Assembly: GCF_020520285.1 (NCBI RefSeq)
Contig: NZ_CP084742.1
Span: 3,596,001 to 3,660,000, forward strand
DNA length: 64,000 bases
Source of the DNA: Pseudomonas sp. L5B5
GTDB taxonomy: Bacteria; Pseudomonadota; Gammaproteobacteria; Pseudomonadales; Pseudomonadaceae
Direction: 5' to 3'
The notes under the pieces are model-generated. The model did not search any database, was not told the DNA's origin, and worked only from the letters and a program-made list of their open reading frames with translations. The translations under genes and the position numbers were made by a program. Of this stretch, positions 1 through 8,233 are shown piece by piece; within the stretch, counting starts at the first letter, position 1; each line of letters opens with the position of its first letter.

Positions 1-1123
1 CGTTGATGGCTACGATCAAACGATCACCCTGGGCCCTGGCCTGCTCGAGGTAGGTCACATGCCCGGCGTGGAGAATGTCGAAGCAGCCGTTGGTGAAGAC
101 AATCTTCTCGTTGTGCGCCCGTGCATCGTCGATGGCCAGCAGCAACTGGTCGAGGCTCAGCACCCCGCGCTCGGAGCCTTCTTCGCGCTGGATCGCCCGG
201 CGCAGTTCGGGGGCACTGATGGCCGCGGTGCCCAGTTTGCCGACGACGATACCCGCCGCCAGATTGGCCAGGCCCACCGCATGGGGCAGTTCCTCGCCAG
301 CGGCGATCGCCGCCGCCAGGGTGGAAATCACGGTATCGCCGGCACCGGTGACATCGAACACTTCGCGGGCTCGGGCCGGCAGGTGCAGAGGCGGATGATC
401 CGGACGCAAGAGGGTCATGCCATGCTCGCCACGAGTCACCAGCAGCGCTCCCAGTTCCAGGTCGTGCATCAGCTTGGCGCCCTTGCTCACCAGCTCGTGC
501 TCGTCGGCGCAGCCACCGACGATGGTTTCGAATTCGCTGAGGTTCGGAGTGATCAGGCTGGCGCCGCGGTAGATGGAGAAATCCTTGCCCTTGGGGTCGG
601 CCAGCACCGGAATGCCACGAGCCCGGGCGGCGGCAATCAACACCTGGTGATTGCGCAGCGCGCCCTTGCCGTAGTCGGACAGCACCAGCACCTTGATGCC
701 ATCCAGCAGCGCGTCGACCTCGCTGGCCAGGGCCAGGGCGTCGGTGGCGAAAGGTTCTTCGAAATCGATGCGCAGCAATTGCTGGTGGCGGCTCATGACC
801 CGCAGCTTGACGATGGTCGGCTGGTGCTTGATGCGCTGGAACAAGGCACGCACGCCTGCACCTTGCAGGCTGTTGGCCAGGCTGTCGGCCGCCTCGTCGT
901 CGCCGGTCACCCCGACCAGCGAGGCCGGTGCGCCCAGGGCGGCGATGTTCAGGGCAACGTTGGCAGCACCGCCCGGGCGGTCCTCGATCTGCTCGACCTT
1001 GACTACCGGTACCGGCGCCTCAGGGGAAATCCGTGAGGTACCACCATGCCAGTAACGGTCGAGCATGACATCGCCGACCACCAAGACGGGGGCTTGATCG
1101 AATCGCGGCATGGACAACTTCAT
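1..1123 (-). CDS. hldE: HldE (RfaE) bifunctional heptose-7-phosphate kinase / heptose-1-phosphate adenylyltransferase, 3' end outside window
   Basis: HldE makes ADP-heptose for the LPS inner core in the cytoplasm. The N-terminal half phosphorylates D-glycero-beta-D-manno-heptose 7-phosphate and the C-terminal half adenylylates the 1-phosphate. The visible 374 codons contain the whole PfkB/ribokinase-type kinase domain, with the G-A-G-D-T anion-hole motif at residues 260-264. The start of the nucleotidyltransferase domain follows, with the HAGH motif at residues 352-355. The remaining ~100 residues lie beyond the left edge. The ATG at 1123 starts [10 protein letters not shown], typical for the family. 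A -10-like TAATAT lies about 35 nt upstream on the minus strand (1158-1163), so the gene may have its own promoter as well as read-through from cysC. Confidence 0.96.
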   Translation of the reverse strand, partial: MKLSMPRFDQAPVLVVGDVMLDRYWHGGTSRISPEAPVPVVKVEQIEDRPGGAANVALNIAALGAPASLVGVTGDDEAADSLANSLQGAGVRALFQRIKHQPTIVKLRVMSRHQQLLRIDFEEPFATDALALASEVDALLDGIKVLVLSDYGKGALRNHQVLIAAARARGIPVLADPKGKDFSIYRGASLITPNLSEFETIVGGCADEHELVSKGAKLMHDLELGALLVTRGEHGMTLLRPDHPPLHLPARAREVFDVTGAGDTVISTLAAAIAAGEELPHAVGLANLAAGIVVGKLGTAAISAPELRRAIQREEGSERGVLSLDQLLLAIDDARAHNEKIVFTNGCFDILHAGHVTYLEQARAQGDRLIVAIN

Positions 1124-1225
1124 GGAGCATCCCACATACAAAATGAACAGGGGCGCGATATTAGCACAGGGTTGGCGCCGCCTCGTTCTATGCCTTGCGT
1201 GGGGCCGATGAAGAATATGCTGCAC

Positions 1226-1837
1226 TCATTGGCGCTGCAAAAGCTGCAGCAAGCACCGGATCGCCTCCGGCAGCGCCATACGTGCGGTATCGATCTCGCA
1301 ATCGGCCTGCAACGGCGCTTCGTATGGGCTGTCGAGCCCGGTGAAATCCTTGACTCGCCCCGCCAGCGCCGCCTGGTACAACCCCTTCGGGTCACGCTGG
1401 GCACAGGTATCGAACGGAGTGCTGACATACACTTCCAGGAATTGTCCGGGAGCGAACAGCGCCCTGGCGGCATCACGCTCGGCGCGAAACGGCGAGATCG
1501 CCGAGACGATCACCAGCAGTCCCGCTTCCACCATAAGACGCGCCACTTCCGACATCCGGCGGATGTTTTCCTTGCGGGCCTCGGCCCCCATTCCCAGGTC
1601 GCGGCACAGGCCGCTGCGCACATTGTCCCCATCGAGGACAAAGGTGTGCATTCCCAACTCGTTGAGCCGCAGCTCCAACAGGTTGGCCAGGGTCGACTTG
1701 CCGGCTCCCGACAGGCCAGTCAACCACAGGCAGCAAGGTTGCTGGTGCTTGAGGGCCGCCCGGGCGCTGGCGGAAAGCGACAAGCTGTACGGACGGATCT
1801 GCGGGAGATCCTGAGACACGCAGGCAGGTTTACTCAT
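1226..1837 (-). CDS. cysC: Stand-alone adenylylsulfate (APS) kinase, CysC family
   Basis: This enzyme phosphorylates APS to PAPS, the sulfate donor of sulfotransferases. The 203-residue protein has the full family length. It shows a P-loop GLSGAGKST at residues 41-49, DGDNVR around residue 70, and the ISPFR segment followed by RDPKGLY, all hallmarks of APS kinases. The ATG at 1837 lies 8 nt inside the end of the upstream sulfotransferase gene, so the two are translationally coupled. Pseudomonads normally make PAPS for assimilation with a CysNC fusion. A separate copy next to a sulfotransferase and LPS genes therefore suggests dedicated PAPS supply for sulfation (inference). A longer frame upstream of 1837 is only a shadow of the sulfotransferase. 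Confidence 0.92.
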   Translation of the reverse strand: MSKPACVSQDLPQIRPYSLSLSASARAALKHQQPCCLWLTGLSGAGKSTLANLLELRLNELGMHTFVLDGDNVRSGLCRDLGMGAEARKENIRRMSEVARLMVEAGLLVIVSAISPFRAERDAARALFAPGQFLEVYVSTPFDTCAQRDPKGLYQAALAGRVKDFTGLDSPYEAPLQADCEIDTARMALPEAIRCLLQLLQRQ

Positions 1838-2534
1838 AACCGAGCATCTCGTAGTCACGTTGATAGACCCGGCGCACCAGGCGTCGGGTGCGTACTGAGC
1901 ACATCTCGCGCACGGGAGCGCTTTCGCGTTGCCGGGTGCCGTTGAGATGGGGAAGTTGCGCCCCGACGCCGAGACGCTCGCACAGCAGCTGGAAATCCCG
2001 TTGCAGGTGCTCCTGGTAACCCATGAAGTCCAGTGACAGGCGGCCCAGGGAGTCGGTGAGGAAATCACTCTGGGGGGCAAAATGTATCTGCTTGTCGATG
2101 TTCTCGGGATGCAACCAGCGCCTGACGAAATCGTCGAAGTCCCGGTAGTGCATGACCAGGTCCTGAGCCGCCTGGTCCCGTGGCGACATGGGATTGCCGC
2201 GCAAGAAGGCATAAGCCGAATAGATCCGCTCCAGCGGGTCGCGGACGAAGGCAAACTTGAAACTGCTGGAGAACGCCTCGGGAAACTGCTGTTCGTACCA
2301 GTACAACGGCAGATGCCCGGGCGTCCAGCCATCGAACAGGGCCGAGCAGATACTGCTGCCGGCACACTTGGGGACATGGATGAACAAGCAGGAATGACGG
2401 GAAAAGGCTGGCGGGAAGCGAACATTGGCGGACATGGACTTGTTCACCGCTTGGCGGTCCACCACCGACAGGCGCCCAAGCAGGAAACTGCGTTGGGTCT
2501 TGGGTAATAACTTCCACATAAAGCGTTGCAACAT
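1830..2534 (-). CDS. PAPS-dependent sulfotransferase (Sulfotransfer_2-like)
   Basis: The 234-residue protein should transfer sulfate from PAPS to a carbohydrate or similar acceptor. The 5'-phosphosulfate-binding loop HVPKCAGSS is at residues 53-61. The 3'-phosphate-binding segment FVRDPLERIYSAY is at 96-108, with the conserved Arg and Ser. No signal peptide or clear membrane span is seen, so it is probably cytoplasmic or peripheral. I chose ATG 2534 because the longer reading begins with TTG and a Gly/Arg-rich stretch. The ribosome site is weak, and a start at 2519 is possible. It lies between msbA and cysC on the same strand and overlaps cysC by 8 nt. The acceptor is unknown; a core-LPS or other surface sugar fits the neighbours but is inference. 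Confidence 0.85.
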   Translation of the reverse strand: MLQRFMWKLLPKTQRSFLLGRLSVVDRQAVNKSMSANVRFPPAFSRHSCLFIHVPKCAGSSICSALFDGWTPGHLPLYWYEQQFPEAFSSSFKFAFVRDPLERIYSAYAFLRGNPMSPRDQAAQDLVMHYRDFDDFVRRWLHPENIDKQIHFAPQSDFLTDSLGRLSLDFMGYQEHLQRDFQLLCERLGVGAQLPHLNGTRQRESAPVREMCSVRTRRLVRRVYQRDYEMLGYE

Positions 2535-2659
2535 TCCGGCACCCGCACGAGAGGGTTGGCCCCCCCGATCCAATCGACGATTCAGGCGGGAAACATAACA
2601 AGTGCGTGGTGTGGAATTATTTAGCCTTGGTCAAGACTGTAAGAGGGGCGATACAAATG

Positions 2660-2684
2660 CCCCTGGGCTGTTCATGCCCAGGGG
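2660..2684 (-). terminator. Hairpin downstream of msbA
   Basis: CCCCTGGGC and GCCCAGGGG form a perfect 9-bp stem with a 7-nt loop, 40 nt after the msbA stop. The stem is not followed by a clear U tract on the minus strand, so it may be a partial terminator, an attenuator or an mRNA-stabilising hairpin between msbA and the sulfotransferase. Confidence 0.5.
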
Positions 2685-2724
2685 ACAGACCGGGGAGCGG
2701 CAATCGATCCGCTCCCTTGCAGGG

Positions 2725-4527
2725 TCAGGCAATTCCGTGTTGCGCCGGCTCTTCCAGGCCCATGGCATGCAGCCGCGAATAGTAGCCATTTTGTGCCAGC
2801 AACTCGGCATGGGTGCCGCGCTCGACAATACGCCCCTGATCCATGACCAGGATCAGGTCAGCCTTCTCGATGGTTGACAGGCGGTGGGCGATGACCAGCG
2901 TCGTGCGCCCCTTCATGACCTTGTCCAGGGCCGCCTGGATATGCCGCTCGGATTCGGTATCCAGGGCCGAGGTGGCCTCGTCGAGGATCAGCAGCGGGGC
3001 GTTCTTGAGCAAGGCCCGGGCGATCGCCAGGCGCTGGCGCTGACCACCGGAAAGCAGCACGCCGTTCTCTCCGACCTGGGTGTCCAGGCCATCGGGCAAC
3101 TGAGCGATGAAGTCCATGGCATAGGCGTCGGCAGCCGCTTTCTCGATGTCTGCACGCGGTGCGCCGGCCAGATCGCCGTAGGCGATGTTGTTGGCCACGG
3201 TATCGTTGAATAAGGTCACATGCTGGGTCACTTGGGCAACGTGGCGGCGCAGGTTGCGCAGGCGATAGTCCTCGATCTCGATGCCGTCGAGCAGGATCTG
3301 TCCGGTTTCGTGATGATAGAAACGCGGAATCAGCCCTGCCAGGGTCGACTTGCCGCTACCGGAGCGGCCAACCAGGGCAATCATCTGGCCGGGGTCGGCG
3401 CTGAAGCTGATGTCCTGCAATACCTGGCGGTCGGTTTCGGGATAGGTGAAGCTCAGGTTGCGCACTTCCAGGCGTCCATCGATCCGCTCACGCTCGACGG
3501 TACCGGTATCGATTTCCGGCTCGACATCCAGCTGCTCGAAAATGCTCTCGGCACCGGCCACGCCTTTCTGGATGGTCGAGCTGACTTCGGACAGTTGGCG
3601 GATCGGCTTGGGCAACAGGCCCGCAGCGGTGATATAGGCCACCAGGTCACCGGCGGTCGCATCGCCACGCAGGAACAGCACCAGGAACATCAGCGCCGCC
3701 ATGGCGGAGTAGATCACCAGCTGCAGCATGGGGGTATAGACCGCGCCGGTCTTGGTCATGCGCAACTGCTTGTCGGTGTTGCCCTGGCTGGCCTGTGCGA
3801 AACGCTGCTGCTCGTACTGCTCGCCACCGAAACTGCGAACCACGCGATAGCCCTGAATGGTCTCGGAGGCAACATGGGTCACATCCCCCATCGCCACCTG
3901 GATCTTCTTGCTCTGCTTGCGGAATTTCTTGCTGGTGCTGCTCACCATCACGGCTATCAACGGCAGGATGGCGACCATCACCAGGGTCAGCTTCCAGTTC
4001 ATCCAGATCAGGTAGCTGAACAGGAATATGACGGTCAGGCCCTCACGGATCACCACCTTGATGGCATCGGTGGCCGCACCGGTGACCATTGTCACGTTGA
4101 AGGTGATGCGCGAAATCAGGTGTCCGGAGTTGTGGGTATCGAAATAACGATTGGGCAGGACCAGCAACTTGTTGAACAACTCGACCCGCAGGTCATGGAC
4201 CAGGCCGAGGGACACCTTGGCCAGGTAATAATTGCCAAGGAATGAACCAAGTCCCTGCCAGGCCGCAATCAGGATGATCAACAGCGGCACCGCCATCAGC
4301 AGCTTCAAGTCCTGCAGATAAGGGACATCGGGAAACAGCACAGCATTGGGATTGCTGAGCCCATCAACGAAGTACTTCAGGATTCCCGCCAACATGGGCT
4401 GGGTCGAAGCGAAAATCACGAAACCCAAGATGCTCAGTGCGAACATTCCCCAGTAGGGACGCACATATGACAGCAAGCGCAGGTATATCTTCAGACTCGA
4501 CGCCGCGGCAGGATTGGGGATAGTCAT
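2725..4527 (-). CDS. msbA: MsbA lipid A-core flippase, ABC transporter ATP-binding/permease protein
   Basis: MsbA flips lipid A-core across the inner membrane using ATP. The 600-residue half-transporter has an N-terminal six-span exporter domain (about residues 15-315) and a C-terminal ATPase. The ATPase has Walker A GRSGSGKST, the signature LSGGQRQRLAIARALL, Walker B LLILDEATSALD and a switch His in VIAHRLST. The length matches MsbA. It is the first gene of a minus-strand run that continues into the sulfotransferase, cysC and hldE. The 118 bp between its start and the divergent gene at 4646 hold a TATAGT -10-like box on the minus strand (4559-4564). Confidence 0.96.
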   Translation of the reverse strand: MTIPNPAAASSLKIYLRLLSYVRPYWGMFALSILGFVIFASTQPMLAGILKYFVDGLSNPNAVLFPDVPYLQDLKLLMAVPLLIILIAAWQGLGSFLGNYYLAKVSLGLVHDLRVELFNKLLVLPNRYFDTHNSGHLISRITFNVTMVTGAATDAIKVVIREGLTVIFLFSYLIWMNWKLTLVMVAILPLIAVMVSSTSKKFRKQSKKIQVAMGDVTHVASETIQGYRVVRSFGGEQYEQQRFAQASQGNTDKQLRMTKTGAVYTPMLQLVIYSAMAALMFLVLFLRGDATAGDLVAYITAAGLLPKPIRQLSEVSSTIQKGVAGAESIFEQLDVEPEIDTGTVERERIDGRLEVRNLSFTYPETDRQVLQDISFSADPGQMIALVGRSGSGKSTLAGLIPRFYHHETGQILLDGIEIEDYRLRNLRRHVAQVTQHVTLFNDTVANNIAYGDLAGAPRADIEKAAADAYAMDFIAQLPDGLDTQVGENGVLLSGGQRQRLAIARALLKNAPLLILDEATSALDTESERHIQAALDKVMKGRTTLVIAHRLSTIEKADLILVMDQGRIVERGTHAELLAQNGYYSRLHAMGLEEPAQHGIA

Positions 4528-4645
4528 GAGAGCTCGTTGGATGGGAAATTAGCCGCTTACTATAACACAGGGCATTTTCGCACCTGAGCTGAGGTAGTAT
4601 ACGGCCCCCCTATCCATGCCCGCCGGCGTTGACTCTGGAGTATTG

Positions 4646-5290
4646 ATGCAAGCGCTCGACCCCGCCCGCTACCTCACCCTGCGCGAGGGCGCCGAAGTCC
4701 TCGAGGCCGATGGCCATGGCGACAAGGTGCTGCGTCTGAGTGACGGCTCGATCTTCAAGCTCTTTCGTCGCAAGCGCCTGCTGACCTCGGCAGCCTGGTA
4801 CCCCTACGCCCGTCGCTTCGCCGACAACTGCAAGGCACTGGATGAGCGGCAGATCCCCTGCCCCAAGGTGCGCCAGGTCTACCGCATCGCCAGTATCGAG
4901 CGTGACGCCGTGCACTACAGCCCCCTGCCGGGACAGACCCTGCGCCAGTTGCTGGAAGATGAAGAACATGGCGAACAGTTACGCGCCCAGCTGGGCAGCT
5001 TCATGGCGACCCTGCATGAGCGCGGCATCTACTTCCGCTCCGCTCACCTGGGCAATATCGTCCTGACACCCGAGGGGCAGCTAGGCCTGATCGACATCGC
5101 CGACCTGCAGGTGCATCGCCGCCCCTTGCGCAAGAGCCTGCGCCTGCGCAACTTCAAGCACATGCTGCGTTACACCGAAGACCGCCAGTGGCTGCTGAAG
5201 GATCAGGGAGCGACCTTCCTCAAGCACTACAGCGCCGGGCAAGACACCTGCTCCGAGCAAGACCTGATGGGAGCCTTGCAGAAGGTGTAA
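4646..5290 (+). CDS. Small LPS-kinase-like (RIO/BUD32-type) phosphotransferase, PA4998-type
   Basis: The 214-residue protein resembles the small kinase-like family found beside msbA/waaL in Pseudomonas and sometimes annotated as a toluene-tolerance protein. Visible kinase-like features are a lysine in DGSIFKLFRRKR, a catalytic-loop-like segment GIYFRSAHLGNIVL and a metal-binding-like LGLIDIADL. The usual HxDxxxxN Asp is not present in that loop (RSAHLGNI), so activity is uncertain. A good Shine-Dalgarno (CTGGAG, 4635-4640) selects the ATG at 4646 over an upstream in-frame ATG at 4616. It is the only plus-strand gene in the LPS block and runs towards the O-antigen ligase gene, with a 26-nt gap. 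The substrate is unknown. Confidence 0.75.
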   Translation: MQALDPARYLTLREGAEVLEADGHGDKVLRLSDGSIFKLFRRKRLLTSAAWYPYARRFADNCKALDERQIPCPKVRQVYRIASIERDAVHYSPLPGQTLRQLLEDEEHGEQLRAQLGSFMATLHERGIYFRSAHLGNIVLTPEGQLGLIDIADLQVHRRPLRKSLRLRNFKHMLRYTEDRQWLLKDQGATFLKHYSAGQDTCSEQDLMGALQKV

Positions 5291-5316
5291 TGCACAGCGC
5301 TGGAGGTGAAGTCGCT

Positions 5317-6477
5317 TTACAGGTTTTGTACTGGTCGCGGTTTTAGTGCATGCCCCAGGATCAGGGCTGCCGGTAGCAGGACCAGCGGCCACAACTCATC
5401 CGGGTTGCCGATCAACAGGCTGCCATCGAAGTTGAGCATCACCAGAGCGCACGCCAGGTACATGCCCCACGCATCGCGCAGACGCCAGGCATAGGCTAGC
5501 GTAGCCGCCATCAGGCCAACGAAGATCAACAGTGCCGGCGCGCCGGTATACAGGCCCAGCGCGACGAAAATGTTATGCGGGTGCTGGATTGGCATCCAAC
5601 CACCCAGCAACTGGCTAGAGTGGAAGTCCACGCCGCAGCCCAGGGTCCAGCCACAGTTCTGCCACTCGCCAACCATCACGTGGAACAACTCGGTCCGGTA
5701 GGAGTCGCCACGCGTCCACAACGACTGATACCACGCCTCGTTGTGAATGCCCCAGACCACGGCAGCCAGAACCACTGCACCGAGGACGACGGCTGCTCCC
5801 ACGGCCTTGGGCTTGAGATACAAGCCGTACAGCACCCAGAGGCCGAAGAGAAATGCCGCGCCGACCAGCGCCGTACGAGTCTGCAGGACAAAGGTCACAG
5901 CCACCACCGACAACAGGATCGCGGCAGCCGCTTCTACCCAGCGCTTGGACTTCACCCACAAAGGCAGGGCCAGGGCCAACGCACAGAACAGCCAGATACT
6001 GGCGTAGATCACATTCTGCAGGCGTGCCGGCAAGAGACCGACCCGACTACCAAACTCGAACTCTCCCGTGCTCCAGCTGTAGATCGAACTGGCATAGATA
6101 TACAGACAGAGGATCCAGAACTGGCCACGGATGAACTGTGGGCTACGGAAGAATGCCGGGGCAGTCAGGGCCGCGACAACGAATATGAACAGCAGGGTAT
6201 AGGTGATGTGCTTGTAGAACTGGCCTTTGCCGGCAAGGATTCCAGGCACGAAGAACCACAGGATAAAGACCAGCCAGCCCCAGGCCAGAGGCTCCTTGAG
6301 CAACTTGCGGCCATGGCCGGCAATCAGGAAGACCAGCCCCGGCAAGGCAATGAAGGCGTAAAAGATATTGTTAGTCCACTTAGAGGACCAGCCCACCACA
6401 TAACTCAACAAAAACACGCACAACAGCGTGCTGAAGTAGAGCATGGTTCTACCAGGCTTCGAACGATCAAATTCCAT
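5317..6477 (-). CDS. waaL: O-antigen ligase family protein (WaaL-like)
   Basis: This polytopic inner-membrane protein of 386 residues has about ten to twelve hydrophobic spans and a large loop near residues 245-310 (VWGIHNEAWYQSLW to MPIQHPHNIFVAL). This layout and the H-P-H-N motif in the late periplasmic loop are typical of the Wzy_C/O-antigen ligase superfamily. The position next to msbA and the ssg/wap genes matches waaL of P. aeruginosa (PA4999). It should join undecaprenyl-linked O polysaccharide to lipid A-core. The start overlaps the end of the upstream glycosyltransferase gene by 11 nt. An internal ATG at 6444 would remove only the short hydrophilic N-terminus and is equally possible. 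Confidence 0.85.
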   Translation of the reverse strand: MEFDRSKPGRTMLYFSTLLCVFLLSYVVGWSSKWTNNIFYAFIALPGLVFLIAGHGRKLLKEPLAWGWLVFILWFFVPGILAGKGQFYKHITYTLLFIFVVAALTAPAFFRSPQFIRGQFWILCLYIYASSIYSWSTGEFEFGSRVGLLPARLQNVIYASIWLFCALALALPLWVKSKRWVEAAAAILLSVVAVTFVLQTRTALVGAAFLFGLWVLYGLYLKPKAVGAAVVLGAVVLAAVVWGIHNEAWYQSLWTRGDSYRTELFHVMVGEWQNCGWTLGCGVDFHSSQLLGGWMPIQHPHNIFVALGLYTGAPALLIFVGLMAATLAYAWRLRDAWGMYLACALVMLNFDGSLLIGNPDELWPLVLLPAALILGHALKPRPVQNL

Positions 6478-7234
6478 GTATCAACCAACCCAATGCGAGA
6501 CCAAGAATAAAAACTGCCGACAACTTGATTCGGTCACGACGCTTGCGACGCTGTTTGTCCACTCGCTCCTTGGGAAGCTCGACATGCTCGCCAAAGCCCG
6601 TGTGCAGCACTGCGTCATTTTCCAGAATCAGGCCATAACGATTGTCACGGGCATACACCCGCGAAAGATCCTTCTCTCCTGAAAATGCCGAGTAAGGGGC
6701 ATGCAACAGGTAGTCCGCCTTGCGTCGCAGGCCTGGATTCAGGGAAAAGCCCTGCCAGTCAGCCTTGTGCGAACCCAGCACGTAAAAAGGAATCCCGTCG
6801 ACCACCTTGCGATCGTTCAGGAAGATGTAGGGGCTGTGTACGGCCAGATCATGATTGAAGCTGCGCAGCCAGACTTGCAGCGCTTGAGGGTCGTTTTCCA
6901 GGAGGACCTGGGACTCTTCGATAAAGCCTTCACGATAAAAACCCCAGTCATCCTCGCAGTGGAAGACCCAGGAAGTCTGCACCTGCTCATAGGCAAGATC
7001 GATGGAGCGCAGCTGACCCAGGCGCGGGGCGTTGACAAAAAACCGGGTATGCGGCCGCCAATGTTCCGGAATGCAGTTCTCCACCTCTTTATCACCGGAA
7101 TCTTCGGTGATGAACACCTGGCGGATAGGTGCGGTATTGAAGCGATCGAATGTTTCCAGGGTTCGTTTCAACAGGTCGAAACGACCACAACTGGTCACCA
7201 CCACCGATATATCGCTAGTTTCGCTAAACAGCAT
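6467..7234 (-). CDS. GT-A-type glycosyltransferase with C-terminal membrane tail (positional equivalent of wapR)
   Basis: The 255-residue protein begins with a GT-A Rossmann-type segment (ISVVVTSCGRFDLLKRTL) and has a metal-binding-like EDD in VFHCEDDWGFY near residue 98. This suggests transfer of a nucleotide-activated sugar. The last about 20 residues, after a basic stretch (KQRRKRRDRIK), are hydrophobic and end in GWLIHGI, i.e. a tail anchor. It lies between ssg and waaL, where P. aeruginosa has the rhamnosyltransferase gene wapR. I cannot claim orthology from the sequence. The donor and acceptor sugars are unknown; an outer-core role is inferred from context. Confidence 0.75.
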   Translation of the reverse strand: MLFSETSDISVVVTSCGRFDLLKRTLETFDRFNTAPIRQVFITEDSGDKEVENCIPEHWRPHTRFFVNAPRLGQLRSIDLAYEQVQTSWVFHCEDDWGFYREGFIEESQVLLENDPQALQVWLRSFNHDLAVHSPYIFLNDRKVVDGIPFYVLGSHKADWQGFSLNPGLRRKADYLLHAPYSAFSGEKDLSRVYARDNRYGLILENDAVLHTGFGEHVELPKERVDKQRRKRRDRIKLSAVFILGLALGWLIHGI

Positions 7235-7276
7235 TTAATAGCACCAAGTCATTAGCGGGAAGTTGTCACGAGGCTC

Positions 7277-8233
7277 TTACAAGCCCAACGCCACACGTAG
7301 TCTTTCTGTCCAGCTCAGCGGTGCACGCTCGCGAAGCGGGGCGCGCATGCATTCAACCACCGCATGGCCTACCGCCCGGAAGCTGTAGCGCTGTTCTACC
7401 AGGGCCTGCCCCGCCTCTGCGATGGACTGGCTGAGCTCTGGTGAGGCGCGCAGTTGCTGGAGTTTCTGCCTCAGTTCCTCACGATCGCGGTACAGTACAA
7501 TGTTCTGCATATCGATAAAACCCAAGGCCCGGTTCTCCTCGGCGCCCTGGTCAAAAGCGAACAATACGCAGCCACAAGCCATGGCTTCGAAGTTCTTGAT
7601 CATGTATTCGCCCATGCCGACGTCGGCACTGACGAAATAGCGAATACGATTCAGGGTTTCGCAATATTCCTCACCCGACTTGGTGCGGGTGATCAACAGG
7701 TTCTCGACTTCGGCAATCGACTCCAGCATGTCCTTGCGACCAGAGTACGCCACGCTGTTCAGGCTGCCGACGAAGCCCAGCTCGATGTCCCGCTCACGAG
7801 CGCGATCCTGCAACAGCGCCTGGTCGTAACCCTTGGGTACGAAGTGCGCATCAAAACCTTCCTCACACAAACGCTGGCTGACCATGTATCCCGAACTGAT
7901 GACCCGTGCCCAGGGCAGCTTGCGGTAGTGCGCGCTGAACTTGCCGGTGTACTTGCAAGGGATGTAGTTCTGGTACGCGTCATGCTCGAGGATAACCAGG
8001 TTAGGCAGCGTCTGTATGAACCTGACCTGTCTGATTTCCTTTTTGAAGCGCAGAAAAAAAACGATCCGGTCGTAACGCTCGACATCCACGTGTTCGCGGA
8101 AATACTTGCGCAGATTGTCCTGCTCGGCACTGGTCAGCAGGCGCATGTCACAATCGCACTGTTCGGCAATGCCGTCATAGAGTCGATCAAGAATGGCCCG
8201 CTGTTCTTTCTGAACCAGAAACAGAACTTTCAC
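7277..8233 (-). CDS. ssg: Ssg-type cell-surface glycosyltransferase
   Basis: The 318-residue protein matches the Ssg family (PA5001), a glycosyltransferase needed for normal LPS core/O-antigen and surface polysaccharide in Pseudomonas. The C-terminal half has a GT-B-like nucleotide-sugar region (GMGEYMIKNFEAMACGCVLFAFDQG), which also places it with spore-protein YkvP/CgeB-like glycosyltransferases. The start is GTG 8233, overlapping the dnpA stop in GTGA, with a good AGGAAG ribosome site. The next gene on the same strand follows after 42 nt. Lower GC patches inside the gene are typical of LPS loci. Confidence 0.82.
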   Translation of the reverse strand: MKVLFLVQKEQRAILDRLYDGIAEQCDCDMRLLTSAEQDNLRKYFREHVDVERYDRIVFFLRFKKEIRQVRFIQTLPNLVILEHDAYQNYIPCKYTGKFSAHYRKLPWARVISSGYMVSQRLCEEGFDAHFVPKGYDQALLQDRARERDIELGFVGSLNSVAYSGRKDMLESIAEVENLLITRTKSGEEYCETLNRIRYFVSADVGMGEYMIKNFEAMACGCVLFAFDQGAEENRALGFIDMQNIVLYRDREELRQKLQQLRASPELSQSIAEAGQALVEQRYSFRAVGHAVVECMRAPLRERAPLSWTERLRVALGL

